64,000 nt of DNA from Candidatus Tepidiaquacellales bacterium OLB4/UTCHB1. GTDB lineage: Bacteria; Bacteroidota; Ignavibacteria; Tepidaquicellales; Tepidaquicellaceae. Shown here piece by piece: positions 35,839 to 44,018 of the stretch. Numbering within the stretch: position 1 is the first letter of the stretch; every line of letters begins with the position of its first letter. The notes under the pieces were generated by a model. It was not told the origin of the DNA. It saw nothing but the letters and a program-made list of their open reading frames with translations, and did not search any database. Both the position numbers and the translations under genes were made by a program. The DNA lies in NCBI GenBank assembly GCA_002050165.1, contig MWSW01000014.1, positions 124,001 through 188,000 on the forward strand, written 5' to 3'.

Positions 35839-38406
35839 ATGAAAACCTTGATTTTTTTTACATTCATATTATTGATGAATATAACTAATTCAGTTAATTC
35901 ACAAGTTCAGGTCATTCTTGATCAACCACCTCCATTCCAATTCAAAACTGAAGACTTATGGAAAGTAACACTTGTAAACCCAGGGAATGCTGAACAAGTT
36001 TATTTATACGGGACGGTAGAAAGTTCTTCTGTATTATTATTAGAAGCAAAAACCGGAATGTTTAATATGCCAAGCGGAATTAAACGGGTTACTGCGAGTG
36101 AACTTAGTCCTGTTGATGTTACAAAATATTCAGACGAAGTTGATCGAACTCTGACCAAAACAGGTTCATTTCAAACAGGCGTATATAGTATATGTGTTCA
36201 CGTTTTTTCCGCTTCAACAAATGTAGAACTGGGTTCAACCTGCGCAAATTTTGAAATACTCAATATTTCTGAACCGGAGCTTATTTTCCCAAGCGACGGA
36301 GAAGTAGTTAGAGAACTGCAACCAACATTCAATTGGTTACCACCAACACCCTCGCCGGGGAATAACTCTTTGAGTTATGAAATCATAATTAAGGAAATCC
36401 TTGAAAGGCAAACCGGTATTTCTGCAATGTCTTCAAATCAAAATTATTTCTCGAAAAAAAATATCATGGCAAATGTCTTCCAATACCCGCTTGCAGCTTT
36501 TAAACTAATAAGCGGTAATAAATATGCCTGGATGGTTAGAACTTATATCAACAATACTCTTTATAATGAAAGCGAGGTTTATGAATTTAGTTATCAAAGC
36601 CCGTTTAAAGATGTTGGCGAAATAAACGATTCTCTGAGAAGTTCAATTTCCTCATCTAAGATTAATGACTATAATGAGATTGAAGAATTCGAAAATACAA
36701 TTAAAAATGATATTCGGATTAAACAAAAAGAAAGCACATTTGCAAATAATTCTGTAAAGATAAATTTTTTCAGAAAAAATATCCCGGTACTAGAATATTC
36801 GTCGGAAACAAAACCATTCGAGTTTAAATATGATTTAAATTCTGAATTCAAACTTTTAAATAAAACTCCTGTCGGATCAGATTTAAATCACAATATTCTC
36901 AACGTAGAATTTATTCCACGTTTTATATTTTTCGGATTACCTGTTTCATTAAATCTTTACTTTGATAACCAACAGGATGAATTAAAACAAAACATCAATA
37001 GTTTTGCATTTCTATTTGACCTGGAAACCTGGAAAGACAAGCTGAAAGAGGATGCATTAAATAAGAGCAAAGAAAAAATGGGCTCGTTGTTGAAAATAAT
37101 AAATAACTTCAAAACGATAGGTTTGGGCGAAATTTATCCTAATTATTCTAAATACTCTTTAAACGGTACAAAACTTACTGGTGCAGATTTCGAGTTTAAT
37201 CCGGGAATTTTTTACTTTGCAATCTCAGGTTTAAAGAATTTGGATGCTATAGAGAAGCAGAGTTTCCGAAGATACCTCGCAGCGGGAAGAACTGGGGTGG
37301 GTTCGAAGGATGGTTCTCACTTCCATCTTACATTCCTCAAAGCATGGGACAAAGAAAACTCTATTTCTGATTACGGAAATATTACTCCAAAAGAAAATAT
37401 CGTAATGGGTACTTCTGGAAAGATAAGATTATTTAATGATATGTTGGAAATTGGTGGAGAAATTTACGGTTCAATTTTTACAAGGGACATAACCGCTCAA
37501 GACTTAGTTATCGAGGATTTTCCTTCAATTTTAAATAATTTGATTAGTCCGAAAATTAGTACTCAGTTTGACTATTTGTATGAGGCGGGCGTAAAATTCA
37601 AGAATTCCGAATCTGGGACAAAAATTGAACTTAGCTTAAAATCAATCGGACCAGGTTATGTTTCACTCGGATCTCCGGGATTGCGGAACGACTTAAGTTC
37701 AATAAAATTTTTATTAAACCAAACATTCTTAAATAAACTAATACAAGGTGAGATAACAGTTGAAAAAGAACAAAATAACATTGCTAATCTTAATAGAACA
37801 ACAAGCAAAATTTTGAAAATGGGCTTTAGTTTAAAGCTAAACTTCAAAAATATACCTTACATCATCTTAAATTATAAACCTTTCTTCTCATCGAATAATG
37901 ATGCGGCCGATTCGATAAAACTCGAATCTAACGCGAATATATTTACATTAATGACTGGAATAAATGGTGCTACTGAATTTTACAACAACTCTGCAAGTTT
38001 TATGGTAAATTTCCAAAACAGTAATACTAAAGATGGGTCTAACGATTTTAGTATATTGACATTGTTGTTTAATGATAATTTAACTTTTCTGAAGTCTCCT
38101 TTCAGTATTGGCGGGAGTTTATCATTTACTAATAAATCGGGAATCATTAAATCAACCTCATTTGCTCTGGACATGTATGGCGTTTACACAATCTCAGATG
38201 CCTGGAGTAATACATTCGGGTTAACTTTTTCTGAAGAAAGAAAATTAAACAACAAGAAAAGCCTGTATTTCATTAGTAATCTGACTCTTGAAGATCTGTT
38301 TAAATTTGGTTTCTCGATTGAACAAAGTTTTTATAGGGAAAGTGTGTTCGAATACGGAAACTCAGATGATTTATTTTTGAAATTAAATTTCTCAAGATCG
38401 TTTTAA
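35839..38406 (+). CDS. TANFOR-like N-terminus fused to a probable outer-membrane beta-barrel
   Basis: An 855-residue exported protein (signal peptide about 1-22, ending NSVNSQ). Its first 250 residues parallel the upstream giant protein: QVILDQPPPFQFKTEDLWKV, GVYSICVHVFSASTNVELGS, then an FnIII-like segment starting LIFPSDGEVVRELQPTFNW. From about residue 340 to the end it is rich in alternating polar/hydrophobic strands with aromatic ends and closes with the residues LNFSRSF, whose terminal Phe is typical of outer-membrane barrels. So it could anchor or export its partner. The barrel is inferred from strand pattern only. No enzyme motif was seen. Confidence 0.6.
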   Translation: MKTLIFFTFILLMNITNSVNSQVQVILDQPPPFQFKTEDLWKVTLVNPGNAEQVYLYGTVESSSVLLLEAKTGMFNMPSGIKRVTASELSPVDVTKYSDEVDRTLTKTGSFQTGVYSICVHVFSASTNVELGSTCANFEILNISEPELIFPSDGEVVRELQPTFNWLPPTPSPGNNSLSYEIIIKEILERQTGISAMSSNQNYFSKKNIMANVFQYPLAAFKLISGNKYAWMVRTYINNTLYNESEVYEFSYQSPFKDVGEINDSLRSSISSSKINDYNEIEEFENTIKNDIRIKQKESTFANNSVKINFFRKNIPVLEYSSETKPFEFKYDLNSEFKLLNKTPVGSDLNHNILNVEFIPRFIFFGLPVSLNLYFDNQQDELKQNINSFAFLFDLETWKDKLKEDALNKSKEKMGSLLKIINNFKTIGLGEIYPNYSKYSLNGTKLTGADFEFNPGIFYFAISGLKNLDAIEKQSFRRYLAAGRTGVGSKDGSHFHLTFLKAWDKENSISDYGNITPKENIVMGTSGKIRLFNDMLEIGGEIYGSIFTRDITAQDLVIEDFPSILNNLISPKISTQFDYLYEAGVKFKNSESGTKIELSLKSIGPGYVSLGSPGLRNDLSSIKFLLNQTFLNKLIQGEITVEKEQNNIANLNRTTSKILKMGFSLKLNFKNIPYIILNYKPFFSSNNDAADSIKLESNANIFTLMTGINGATEFYNNSASFMVNFQNSNTKDGSNDFSILTLLFNDNLTFLKSPFSIGGSLSFTNKSGIIKSTSFALDMYGVYTISDAWSNTFGLTFSEERKLNNKKSLYFISNLTLEDLFKFGFSIEQSFYRESVFEYGNSDDLFLKLNFSRSF

Positions 38407-38548
38407 CTTTTGCAGCAACAATATTGAGAGACTACCAGTACAATTATGGACTTTAAAGGTCAATATTAAGTATTCTTGTTTGAAATAACCTTTCCTCGAA
38501 ATCATTTTCACGCCCAATATTTTAAATCTGTTATTATTTCCGCAGAAT

Positions 38549-38562
38549 TTGATTTAAATCAT
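38549..38562 (+). promoter_or_regulatory. FNR/CRP-like box (TTGAT-N4-ATCAT)
   Basis: TTGATTTAAATCAT matches the FNR consensus TTGAT-N4-ATCAA at nine of ten fixed positions. A TATTAT hexamer sits at 38583-38588, which would put transcription start near 38595 and the box centre near -40, close to the -41.5 class II position. The gene it precedes has a c-type haem motif, fitting redox control. Chance matches are possible in AT-rich DNA. Confidence 0.4.
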
Positions 38563-38607
38563 TATCAATTGAGATTGGGTTTTATTATCTTCGTATAAAA
38601 AAGTTTA

Positions 38608-40083
38608 GTGAAAAGAGTAAAGAAATATTTTGTTGTATCGGTGTTATCTTTCATAGTTTACACTTTTGCATTTTGGTTTCAGGGATGTGAACAGGATTTT
38701 CTGTTACCCGAAAATGTAGTCAGATTTCCCGTTGCGATTGAAACAGAGCTCAATGCATCCGGTTGCAATGCTACCTCTTGCCACAATAATGAAGATCAGG
38801 CCGGTGGTTTAAATCTTGAAGATTGGACAAAAACAATGAACGGTACAAAAAACGGCGCAATCATCGTTCCCTATTCAAGTTTCTGGTCACACTTCACAGC
38901 AATTATAAATTCAGATACAAATGTTGCGCCTGTAAAATCCTTACTGAACCCGGAACTCGACCAGTTTCACAAACTTTCACCGGAGAAAGTTGAATTCTTT
39001 ATGAACTACATTGACGATGGGGCAAAAGATGTCAACGGTAATGTTGCGCATACGAGTATCAGTAAAAAACTTTTCATTACAAACGAAGGTTCTGACCTTT
39101 TAGCAGTCATTGATCCAGACAGATTTTTATTAACAAGGCTTGTAAAACTTGACGATGCACAACAATTAAAAGCACCTCATTACGTCATTGCCGATAAAGC
39201 AAAAGACTTTGTATATGTAAGTATGATTTCCGGTGGACAGATTTTAAAAATTGATGCAAATTATCCATACACAATCCTTGGTGCCGCAAACGTCGGCGAT
39301 AACCCTGCTCACATTGCAATCTCACCCGATGGAACAACAGGGTTTGTTACTAATTACAACGTAGCGGGAGTTGAAAGAGACATCAGGAAGTTCAATACCG
39401 CAACAATGCAGGTTACAGACACTCTGTCCGATATCAGGATGACAGCAACTCACGGGATTGTGATTTCATCCGATGGTCAATACATTTACACAACAGCAAG
39501 CCATGGTGAATGGGTTTTCAAAATAAGTACAGCTGAACTAGAAATTGAATATGCAGTACCAATGTCTCCGCAGGTTCCGCCTAACGGCAACGGAACCGGT
39601 TTAATCAGACCATTCGATAAAAAACTTTCACCGGACGGAAATTATTTATTCGTCTGTTGCATCGGGCCTGCAAATACAACCGACAATGGTGTTGTTAAGG
39701 TTTACAAATCTTCCGATTTACAGTTTGTGCGCGATATTGAAGTCGGACGTTCACCATTACTTTTATCGTTCACACCTGACGGTCAGCAGTTATGGGTATG
39801 CAACAGGAACTCAAACAGTGTTAGCGTTATTGATGTTGCGACACAAACGGTAATACGAACGATACCGAACGTCGGGCTTCAACCACATGGAATAGTTTTC
39901 AGTCCTGATGGTCAGTATGCTTTCATATCAAATGAATCGCTTGAGGGTTTTAACGGGCATCACCCGTTGGTCAGTAGCACAAGCATCGGTGTTAACTCAA
40001 TCATCAGAACTTCAGATTACACAGTATTACAACAGGTAATTGAAACCGGTTCAGTACCAGCTGGAATAATACTATTGGATTAA
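38608..40083 (+). CDS. Lipoprotein with c-type haem motif and YVTN beta-propeller
   Basis: A 491-residue protein starting at GTG. The leader ends WFQGC, so Cys27 is a lipidation site and the protein should sit on an outer or surface membrane. Residues 45-135 look like a small cytochrome c domain: Cys53-x4-Cys58-His59 (CNATSCH) near the start and FFMNYIDDGAK near its end. The x4 spacing is unusual for c-type haem but known. Residues 145-490 are a YVTN/YncE-type seven-bladed propeller (VWVCNRNSNSVSVIDVATQT-like repeats). It is followed 7 bp later by a barrel gene, likely its operon partner, and preceded by an FNR-like box. Confidence 0.72.
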   Translation: MKRVKKYFVVSVLSFIVYTFAFWFQGCEQDFLLPENVVRFPVAIETELNASGCNATSCHNNEDQAGGLNLEDWTKTMNGTKNGAIIVPYSSFWSHFTAIINSDTNVAPVKSLLNPELDQFHKLSPEKVEFFMNYIDDGAKDVNGNVAHTSISKKLFITNEGSDLLAVIDPDRFLLTRLVKLDDAQQLKAPHYVIADKAKDFVYVSMISGGQILKIDANYPYTILGAANVGDNPAHIAISPDGTTGFVTNYNVAGVERDIRKFNTATMQVTDTLSDIRMTATHGIVISSDGQYIYTTASHGEWVFKISTAELEIEYAVPMSPQVPPNGNGTGLIRPFDKKLSPDGNYLFVCCIGPANTTDNGVVKVYKSSDLQFVRDIEVGRSPLLLSFTPDGQQLWVCNRNSNSVSVIDVATQTVIRTIPNVGLQPHGIVFSPDGQYAFISNESLEGFNGHHPLVSSTSIGVNSIIRTSDYTVLQQVIETGSVPAGIILLD

Positions 40084-40090
40084 AAAAAAT

Positions 40091-40981
40091 ATGGTTAAAC
40101 AGATTTTCATAATTTCTCTTTTGATTTTAATATCGAAGAATTCCTCAGCTCAGGAATTGTACATTAATTCACCTGCAGCAGCAAACATATCAAAAGGCCG
40201 CATGGAGCTCAGAAACACGGTTGAGAGTTTTCGTAATTTTAATTATTTCTACAATTCAATCGAGGTGAATTACGGTGTAACCGGAAATCTCTCCATGTAT
40301 AATAAAGTTGATTACACCTTTAACGAAGGTTACAAATTTGTAGGTAGTTACGAGCAAGCGTTCAGGTATAGATTTTGGGATATTGACAAAAAACATCAGC
40401 ACATAAGATTTGCGTTACAATCAGGATTCAGGATGCCGTTTGATCCTGTATCTGTATCGGGTGATAATATTGAATACGAACTGCATCCCGGTCACGTTGT
40501 ACAATTTCTTTCTGGTGCCGATAACCTTACCGTACCGTTAATCGACTTCTATGCAACGGATAACTTCACATTTAAAAATAGCCTGATCGCCACAGGTCTT
40601 TTCGACAGGTTCTCATTAACTGCAGAGACCGGATATAATTTTAATTTTCCGAAGGAGCACTTCAGGTTCGGCAATTACTGGAACTGGGGACTCTCTGCCG
40701 GATATCTTTTATTGCCAACACAATACGACAGCTATAATGATGTGAATCTGAATTTGTACTTTGAGAATAAAGCGTACTTTTTTGAGAAAAACTCCTACCA
40801 TGGAAACAAGTTAAGATACTCAGGAGGATTCAGGTACGTTGCGGGTTTTGGTGTACAAACTATTTTCTTCTCTTCACTTTTACTTGAGGCAATGTATGTA
40901 ATACCGGTTCATTCAAATGAATATATTAAAGATGACACACGGTCATTACTGCTTAGCGTGAGATATCAGTTTTTCCTGTAG
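40091..40981 (+). CDS. Probable outer-membrane beta-barrel protein
   Basis: A 296-residue protein with a signal peptide (IFIISLLILISKNSSAQ, cleavage near residue 21). The mature part is a run of amphipathic strands with aromatic belts (e.g. NLSMYNKVDYTFNEGYKF, HIRFALQSGFRMPFDP, RYSGGFRYVAGFGVQTIF) and ends LLLSVRYQFFL, a classical barrel terminus. It is co-transcribed with the haem-motif propeller lipoprotein 7 bp upstream. An outer-membrane porin or conduit for that lipoprotein is a possibility, not shown by the sequence. Confidence 0.65.
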   Translation: MVKQIFIISLLILISKNSSAQELYINSPAAANISKGRMELRNTVESFRNFNYFYNSIEVNYGVTGNLSMYNKVDYTFNEGYKFVGSYEQAFRYRFWDIDKKHQHIRFALQSGFRMPFDPVSVSGDNIEYELHPGHVVQFLSGADNLTVPLIDFYATDNFTFKNSLIATGLFDRFSLTAETGYNFNFPKEHFRFGNYWNWGLSAGYLLLPTQYDSYNDVNLNLYFENKAYFFEKNSYHGNKLRYSGGFRYVAGFGVQTIFFSSLLLEAMYVIPVHSNEYIKDDTRSLLLSVRYQFFL

Positions 40982-41110
40982 ATTTTGAATTATTAGATTT
41001 TAATAGAATCTTCATTTGAAGATATTGTTCACTTAAGTTTAAGCGGAAAATCAAAACTTTTCGGTTTAAAATTAAAATTGAATAAAGTATTTTGACGTAA
41101 ACTAATTTCG

Positions 41111-41611
41111 TTGGATACTACCTTTCTACAAGAATTAGGTTTATGCAAATCTGACAGGTATAAAAACACCATTCTGAAAATCCGATCCTTAATCAAATGC
41201 GAGCCTGATCTGACAGCGAACTTGTGCAATATCACGTCCGCATTGAAATATTCTTTTCCTGAATTCAGTTGGGTTGGATTTTATCTCAGAGACGGGCAAG
41301 CTCAGGATGAGTTAATATTAAATGCCTTTCAGGGTAAACCCGCATGCACAAGAATCCGCATTGGTAAAGGAGTTTGCGGGACAGCAGCGCTCTTAGGCGA
41401 AACAATTATTGTATCTGACGTTTCTGAATTTCCGGGACATATCTATTGCGATCCGGATTCAAAATCTGAAATTGTTGTACCTCTTATGTTCAACGGAAAC
41501 CTTTTAGGAGTTCTCGATATTGACTCAACCAGTTTGAGCGCTTTTGATAATTCGGATAAACTCTATTTAGAAATTCTGATTTCTGAAATAATATATATGT
41601 TCAATCCATGA
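41111..41611 (+). CDS. msrC: Free methionine-(R)-sulfoxide reductase (GAF domain)
   Basis: A 166-residue GAF-domain enzyme that reduces free methionine-R-sulfoxide. The three conserved cysteines are present in GKPACTRIRIG, GKGVCGTAA and IYCDPDSKSEIVVP, the fRMsr signature, followed by LGVLDIDSTSLSAFD. The start is TTG (41111). It overlaps the HU gene by 4 bp (ATGA, 41608-41611), so antioxidant and DNA-binding genes share one transcript. The alternative, a generic GAF sensor, is unlikely given the complete set of cysteines. Confidence 0.92.
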   Translation: MDTTFLQELGLCKSDRYKNTILKIRSLIKCEPDLTANLCNITSALKYSFPEFSWVGFYLRDGQAQDELILNAFQGKPACTRIRIGKGVCGTAALLGETIIVSDVSEFPGHIYCDPDSKSEIVVPLMFNGNLLGVLDIDSTSLSAFDNSDKLYLEILISEIIYMFNP

Positions 41612-41889
41612 ATAAAAAAAGTCTTCTGAATAAAATAGTATTCAAATCGAAATTTGACAAAAAGAAAACGGAAGATATATTTAATTTTATCTTCAATGAA
41701 ATTTCCGGTGAATTAAAGCAACACGGCGCTGTTGATATTGAGGGACTGGGAAAATTTGAAATCAGGCACCGCGGCATTAAACGTGCAATTGATAAAAAAA
41801 GAAACCGTGAATACTTGATCCCCCCAAAAGATAAGATTTATTTTGTACCGGATGAATCGCTAATTGAAAAGATTAATCAGAAGAATTGA
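41608..41889 (+). CDS. HU-family DNA-binding protein
   Basis: A 93-residue single-domain HU/IHF-type protein. It has the helical N-half (LLNKIVFKSKFDKKKTEDIF), the beta-arm region VDIEGLGKFEIRHRGIKRAIDKKRNREYLIPP with basic residues at the tip, and VYFVP-like closing strand (IYFVPDESL). It is longer and more divergent than typical HU and resembles the Bacteroidota HU-CCDC81-type variants. It is flanked by 4-bp overlaps on both sides: with msrC and with an HU-SPOR fusion. Heterodimer formation with the HU domain of the next gene is a reasonable guess. Confidence 0.82.
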   Translation: MNKKSLLNKIVFKSKFDKKKTEDIFNFIFNEISGELKQHGAVDIEGLGKFEIRHRGIKRAIDKKRNREYLIPPKDKIYFVPDESLIEKINQKN

Positions 41890-44018
41890 ATAAGTCAGAA
41901 TTAATAAATAGAATTTCCAAAGAATTCAATGTCTCAGAAATTGAAGCATCGGAATTCTTTGAATCTTTTCTCGCATTATTAACAAAAACATTCCGAAAAG
42001 GGAAAAACATTAACATTTCCGGGTTTGGAAAGTTACGTACTTTTACAAAATATATTGAAGATGGCAGACGGGGTAAGTTTATTGCGTTCTCCCCGGTGAA
42101 GAAGTTAGCTGATGAAGTAAATAAAGATTTTAACGATCTCTTTGCTACCACTGTTGCCTTGCTTAACGACAAATCCAGATTTGATCTCATCTCGTTGGAG
42201 GAACTTGAACCGGAAGAGGATAGCATCATTGTGTTTGATGACTCAGGATACGAGGATATTCCTGTCGAAGAATTTTTACCAGTGAATGAACTTGAAGAAA
42301 CCGAACCGGATGAAGCAGTTAACGATCATATGCAGGATTTAATACTTGAAGAACTCACCACAGATGAAAAAGCAACCGATGTAGCCGGCGGAACACTTAA
42401 AGATCCCAGACAAGATTCAATTGTTGAAGAACTCACCACAGATAAAAAAGCAACCGATGAAGCCGAACCGGAAGCTTTGGATAATATTCAGCAACCAGAT
42501 CAAACGGAAATGCCGGTTGACGAAGATGAACAATCCTTTGAAAATCCTTTGGAAATTCCCGGGTTCGACGAAGCCATTAATTCACCTGTTGATCCGATTG
42601 ACAACGTTATAGAATCCGCACCTGAAATAAAAAGTGAAGCATCACCAATTGACGAAATCGGTAATGTACCAACGGAATCTAAGGAATTATCAAATACCAT
42701 AGAAACCGATGCAGAAGCAACTGATGAAGAACAACCTGAAATTATTGCCGACAGAGATACCGAGATAATTCCTTATAAAGAAGAAATCATCGAGGAATTC
42801 ACAGATCCCGATGATCTTCTCCCGAAAAATGTAAAAGATGACGTTATTGAGAACGTAATTCCGACTACTGAAGAACTTCCGGGATTAACGGACGATTTAA
42901 TGGATCTCATTCGTGAAAGACGAAAACTTTTTCTCGAATCGGAAAATGGTGATACTGAGATACCCGAAAAAGAGCCGGAGCCGGATATACAGGTATCGGA
43001 TAAGGATGAAAGAGTAGAATTTATAGATCGTGATGAATTAAGCAAGGTTGAAGAGGAAAGGGAAAAGTTTTTTGCCTCAAGGGAAGAGAAAAAAGAAATT
43101 ACAAACATTCTTGAGGAATACGGAATTTACCGCGAACCGGTTGATGATTCACAAAACGAAGAAGCCGTTTCCGACAATACAACAGTTGAGAATGGAACTT
43201 CAAGTGATACACTTAGTCCGGAAATCTCCGCTTCCGGCGAGAATACAGTCACTGAAAATTCTGAGATTCCGACCGAACCAATAATCCCGCAGGATCTCAG
43301 AGCACTTCACGAAGAAATTTCATCTGATGCTCCGAAACAGGAACAAAGTCCGAAGCAATATGAAGGAACACCTTACGATGAAGTATTTGAGGTCAGGTCA
43401 GAAACCGAAACTGTGAAACCCCGCCAGCAAAAACCGGGATACAATATCGGACTCAATAATGATCTACCAAAGGATAAAGAAGATTCGAGAATTTTTTCAA
43501 CATCATTAATTATTCTAATTGCAATTATAGTGTTGATTTCATTGTTAACCTACGGTGTGTTTAAATTTGGCTTAATTGGATCTGAAAATGAACCTCAAAA
43601 AGAACCAATAATTGAAGACAGGTTGAGGGAGGATTTTAACGAAGAACCTCAGCAGGAAAACCAAACCGGTCAGAATCTACTAAAATCTGACGATACAACT
43701 AAAGTGTCTCAACAGGAAAACACAAAATCTGAAACAACCGACCAATTGAGGGAACTGGATTCGGGAGAAGAAGAACAAATTGCATTTCCAGAAGCAGGTG
43801 TAGTTTTAATCAATACAAGCAATGGTGCCTTTATTCAGGTTGGTTCTTACTCAAATGAAAATGTCGCAAAGCAAAAAGTTGACAATCTGAAACGAAACGG
43901 AGCTGATGCTTTTATCGTAAAGAGCGAACTTGAGCGGGGGATTTTTTATCGGGTAAGAATTGGAAAATTCAATTCGCTTGATTCCGCAAAACAGTTTGCT
44001 GTTAACAAACTTAAATAA
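41886..44018 (+). CDS. HU domain - acidic linker - transmembrane helix - SPOR protein
   Basis: A 710-residue membrane protein beginning at TTG (41886), overlapping the HU stop. Residues 1-88 form an HU-like domain (NISGFGKLRTFTKY ... IAFSPVKKLADEVN). A long Glu/Asp/Pro-rich disordered linker runs to about 535 and includes two copies of a 26-residue-period unit. One transmembrane helix spans about 537-560, then another acidic stretch, and a SPOR domain at 644-710 (GAFIQVGSYSNENVAKQ ... VRIGKFNSLDSAKQFA). SPOR binds denuded septal peptidoglycan; HU binds DNA. The layout, N-terminus in and SPOR out, would tie DNA to the division site. Related HU-CCDC81/SPOR proteins are known from Bacteroidota. 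Confidence 0.85.
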   Translation: MNKSELINRISKEFNVSEIEASEFFESFLALLTKTFRKGKNINISGFGKLRTFTKYIEDGRRGKFIAFSPVKKLADEVNKDFNDLFATTVALLNDKSRFDLISLEELEPEEDSIIVFDDSGYEDIPVEEFLPVNELEETEPDEAVNDHMQDLILEELTTDEKATDVAGGTLKDPRQDSIVEELTTDKKATDEAEPEALDNIQQPDQTEMPVDEDEQSFENPLEIPGFDEAINSPVDPIDNVIESAPEIKSEASPIDEIGNVPTESKELSNTIETDAEATDEEQPEIIADRDTEIIPYKEEIIEEFTDPDDLLPKNVKDDVIENVIPTTEELPGLTDDLMDLIRERRKLFLESENGDTEIPEKEPEPDIQVSDKDERVEFIDRDELSKVEEEREKFFASREEKKEITNILEEYGIYREPVDDSQNEEAVSDNTTVENGTSSDTLSPEISASGENTVTENSEIPTEPIIPQDLRALHEEISSDAPKQEQSPKQYEGTPYDEVFEVRSETETVKPRQQKPGYNIGLNNDLPKDKEDSRIFSTSLIILIAIIVLISLLTYGVFKFGLIGSENEPQKEPIIEDRLREDFNEEPQQENQTGQNLLKSDDTTKVSQQENTKSETTDQLRELDSGEEEQIAFPEAGVVLINTSNGAFIQVGSYSNENVAKQKVDNLKRNGADAFIVKSELERGIFYRVRIGKFNSLDSAKQFAVNKLK
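42348..42464 (+). repeat. Short in-frame direct repeat in the acidic linker
   Basis: A 39-bp unit (42348-42386) coding for EELTTDEKATDVA recurs at 42426-42464 as EELTTDKKATDEA, a period of 78 bp (26 codons). The copies differ at only a few bases, so the duplication is fairly recent. It keeps the frame and lengthens the linker of the HU-SPOR protein. Confidence 0.85.

Noticed and set aside
41010-41027. Hairpin ATCTTCA-TTT-like-TGAAGAT after the barrel gene
   Set aside because: There is no T run behind it, so it is not a convincing terminator; may still be an accidental palindrome.
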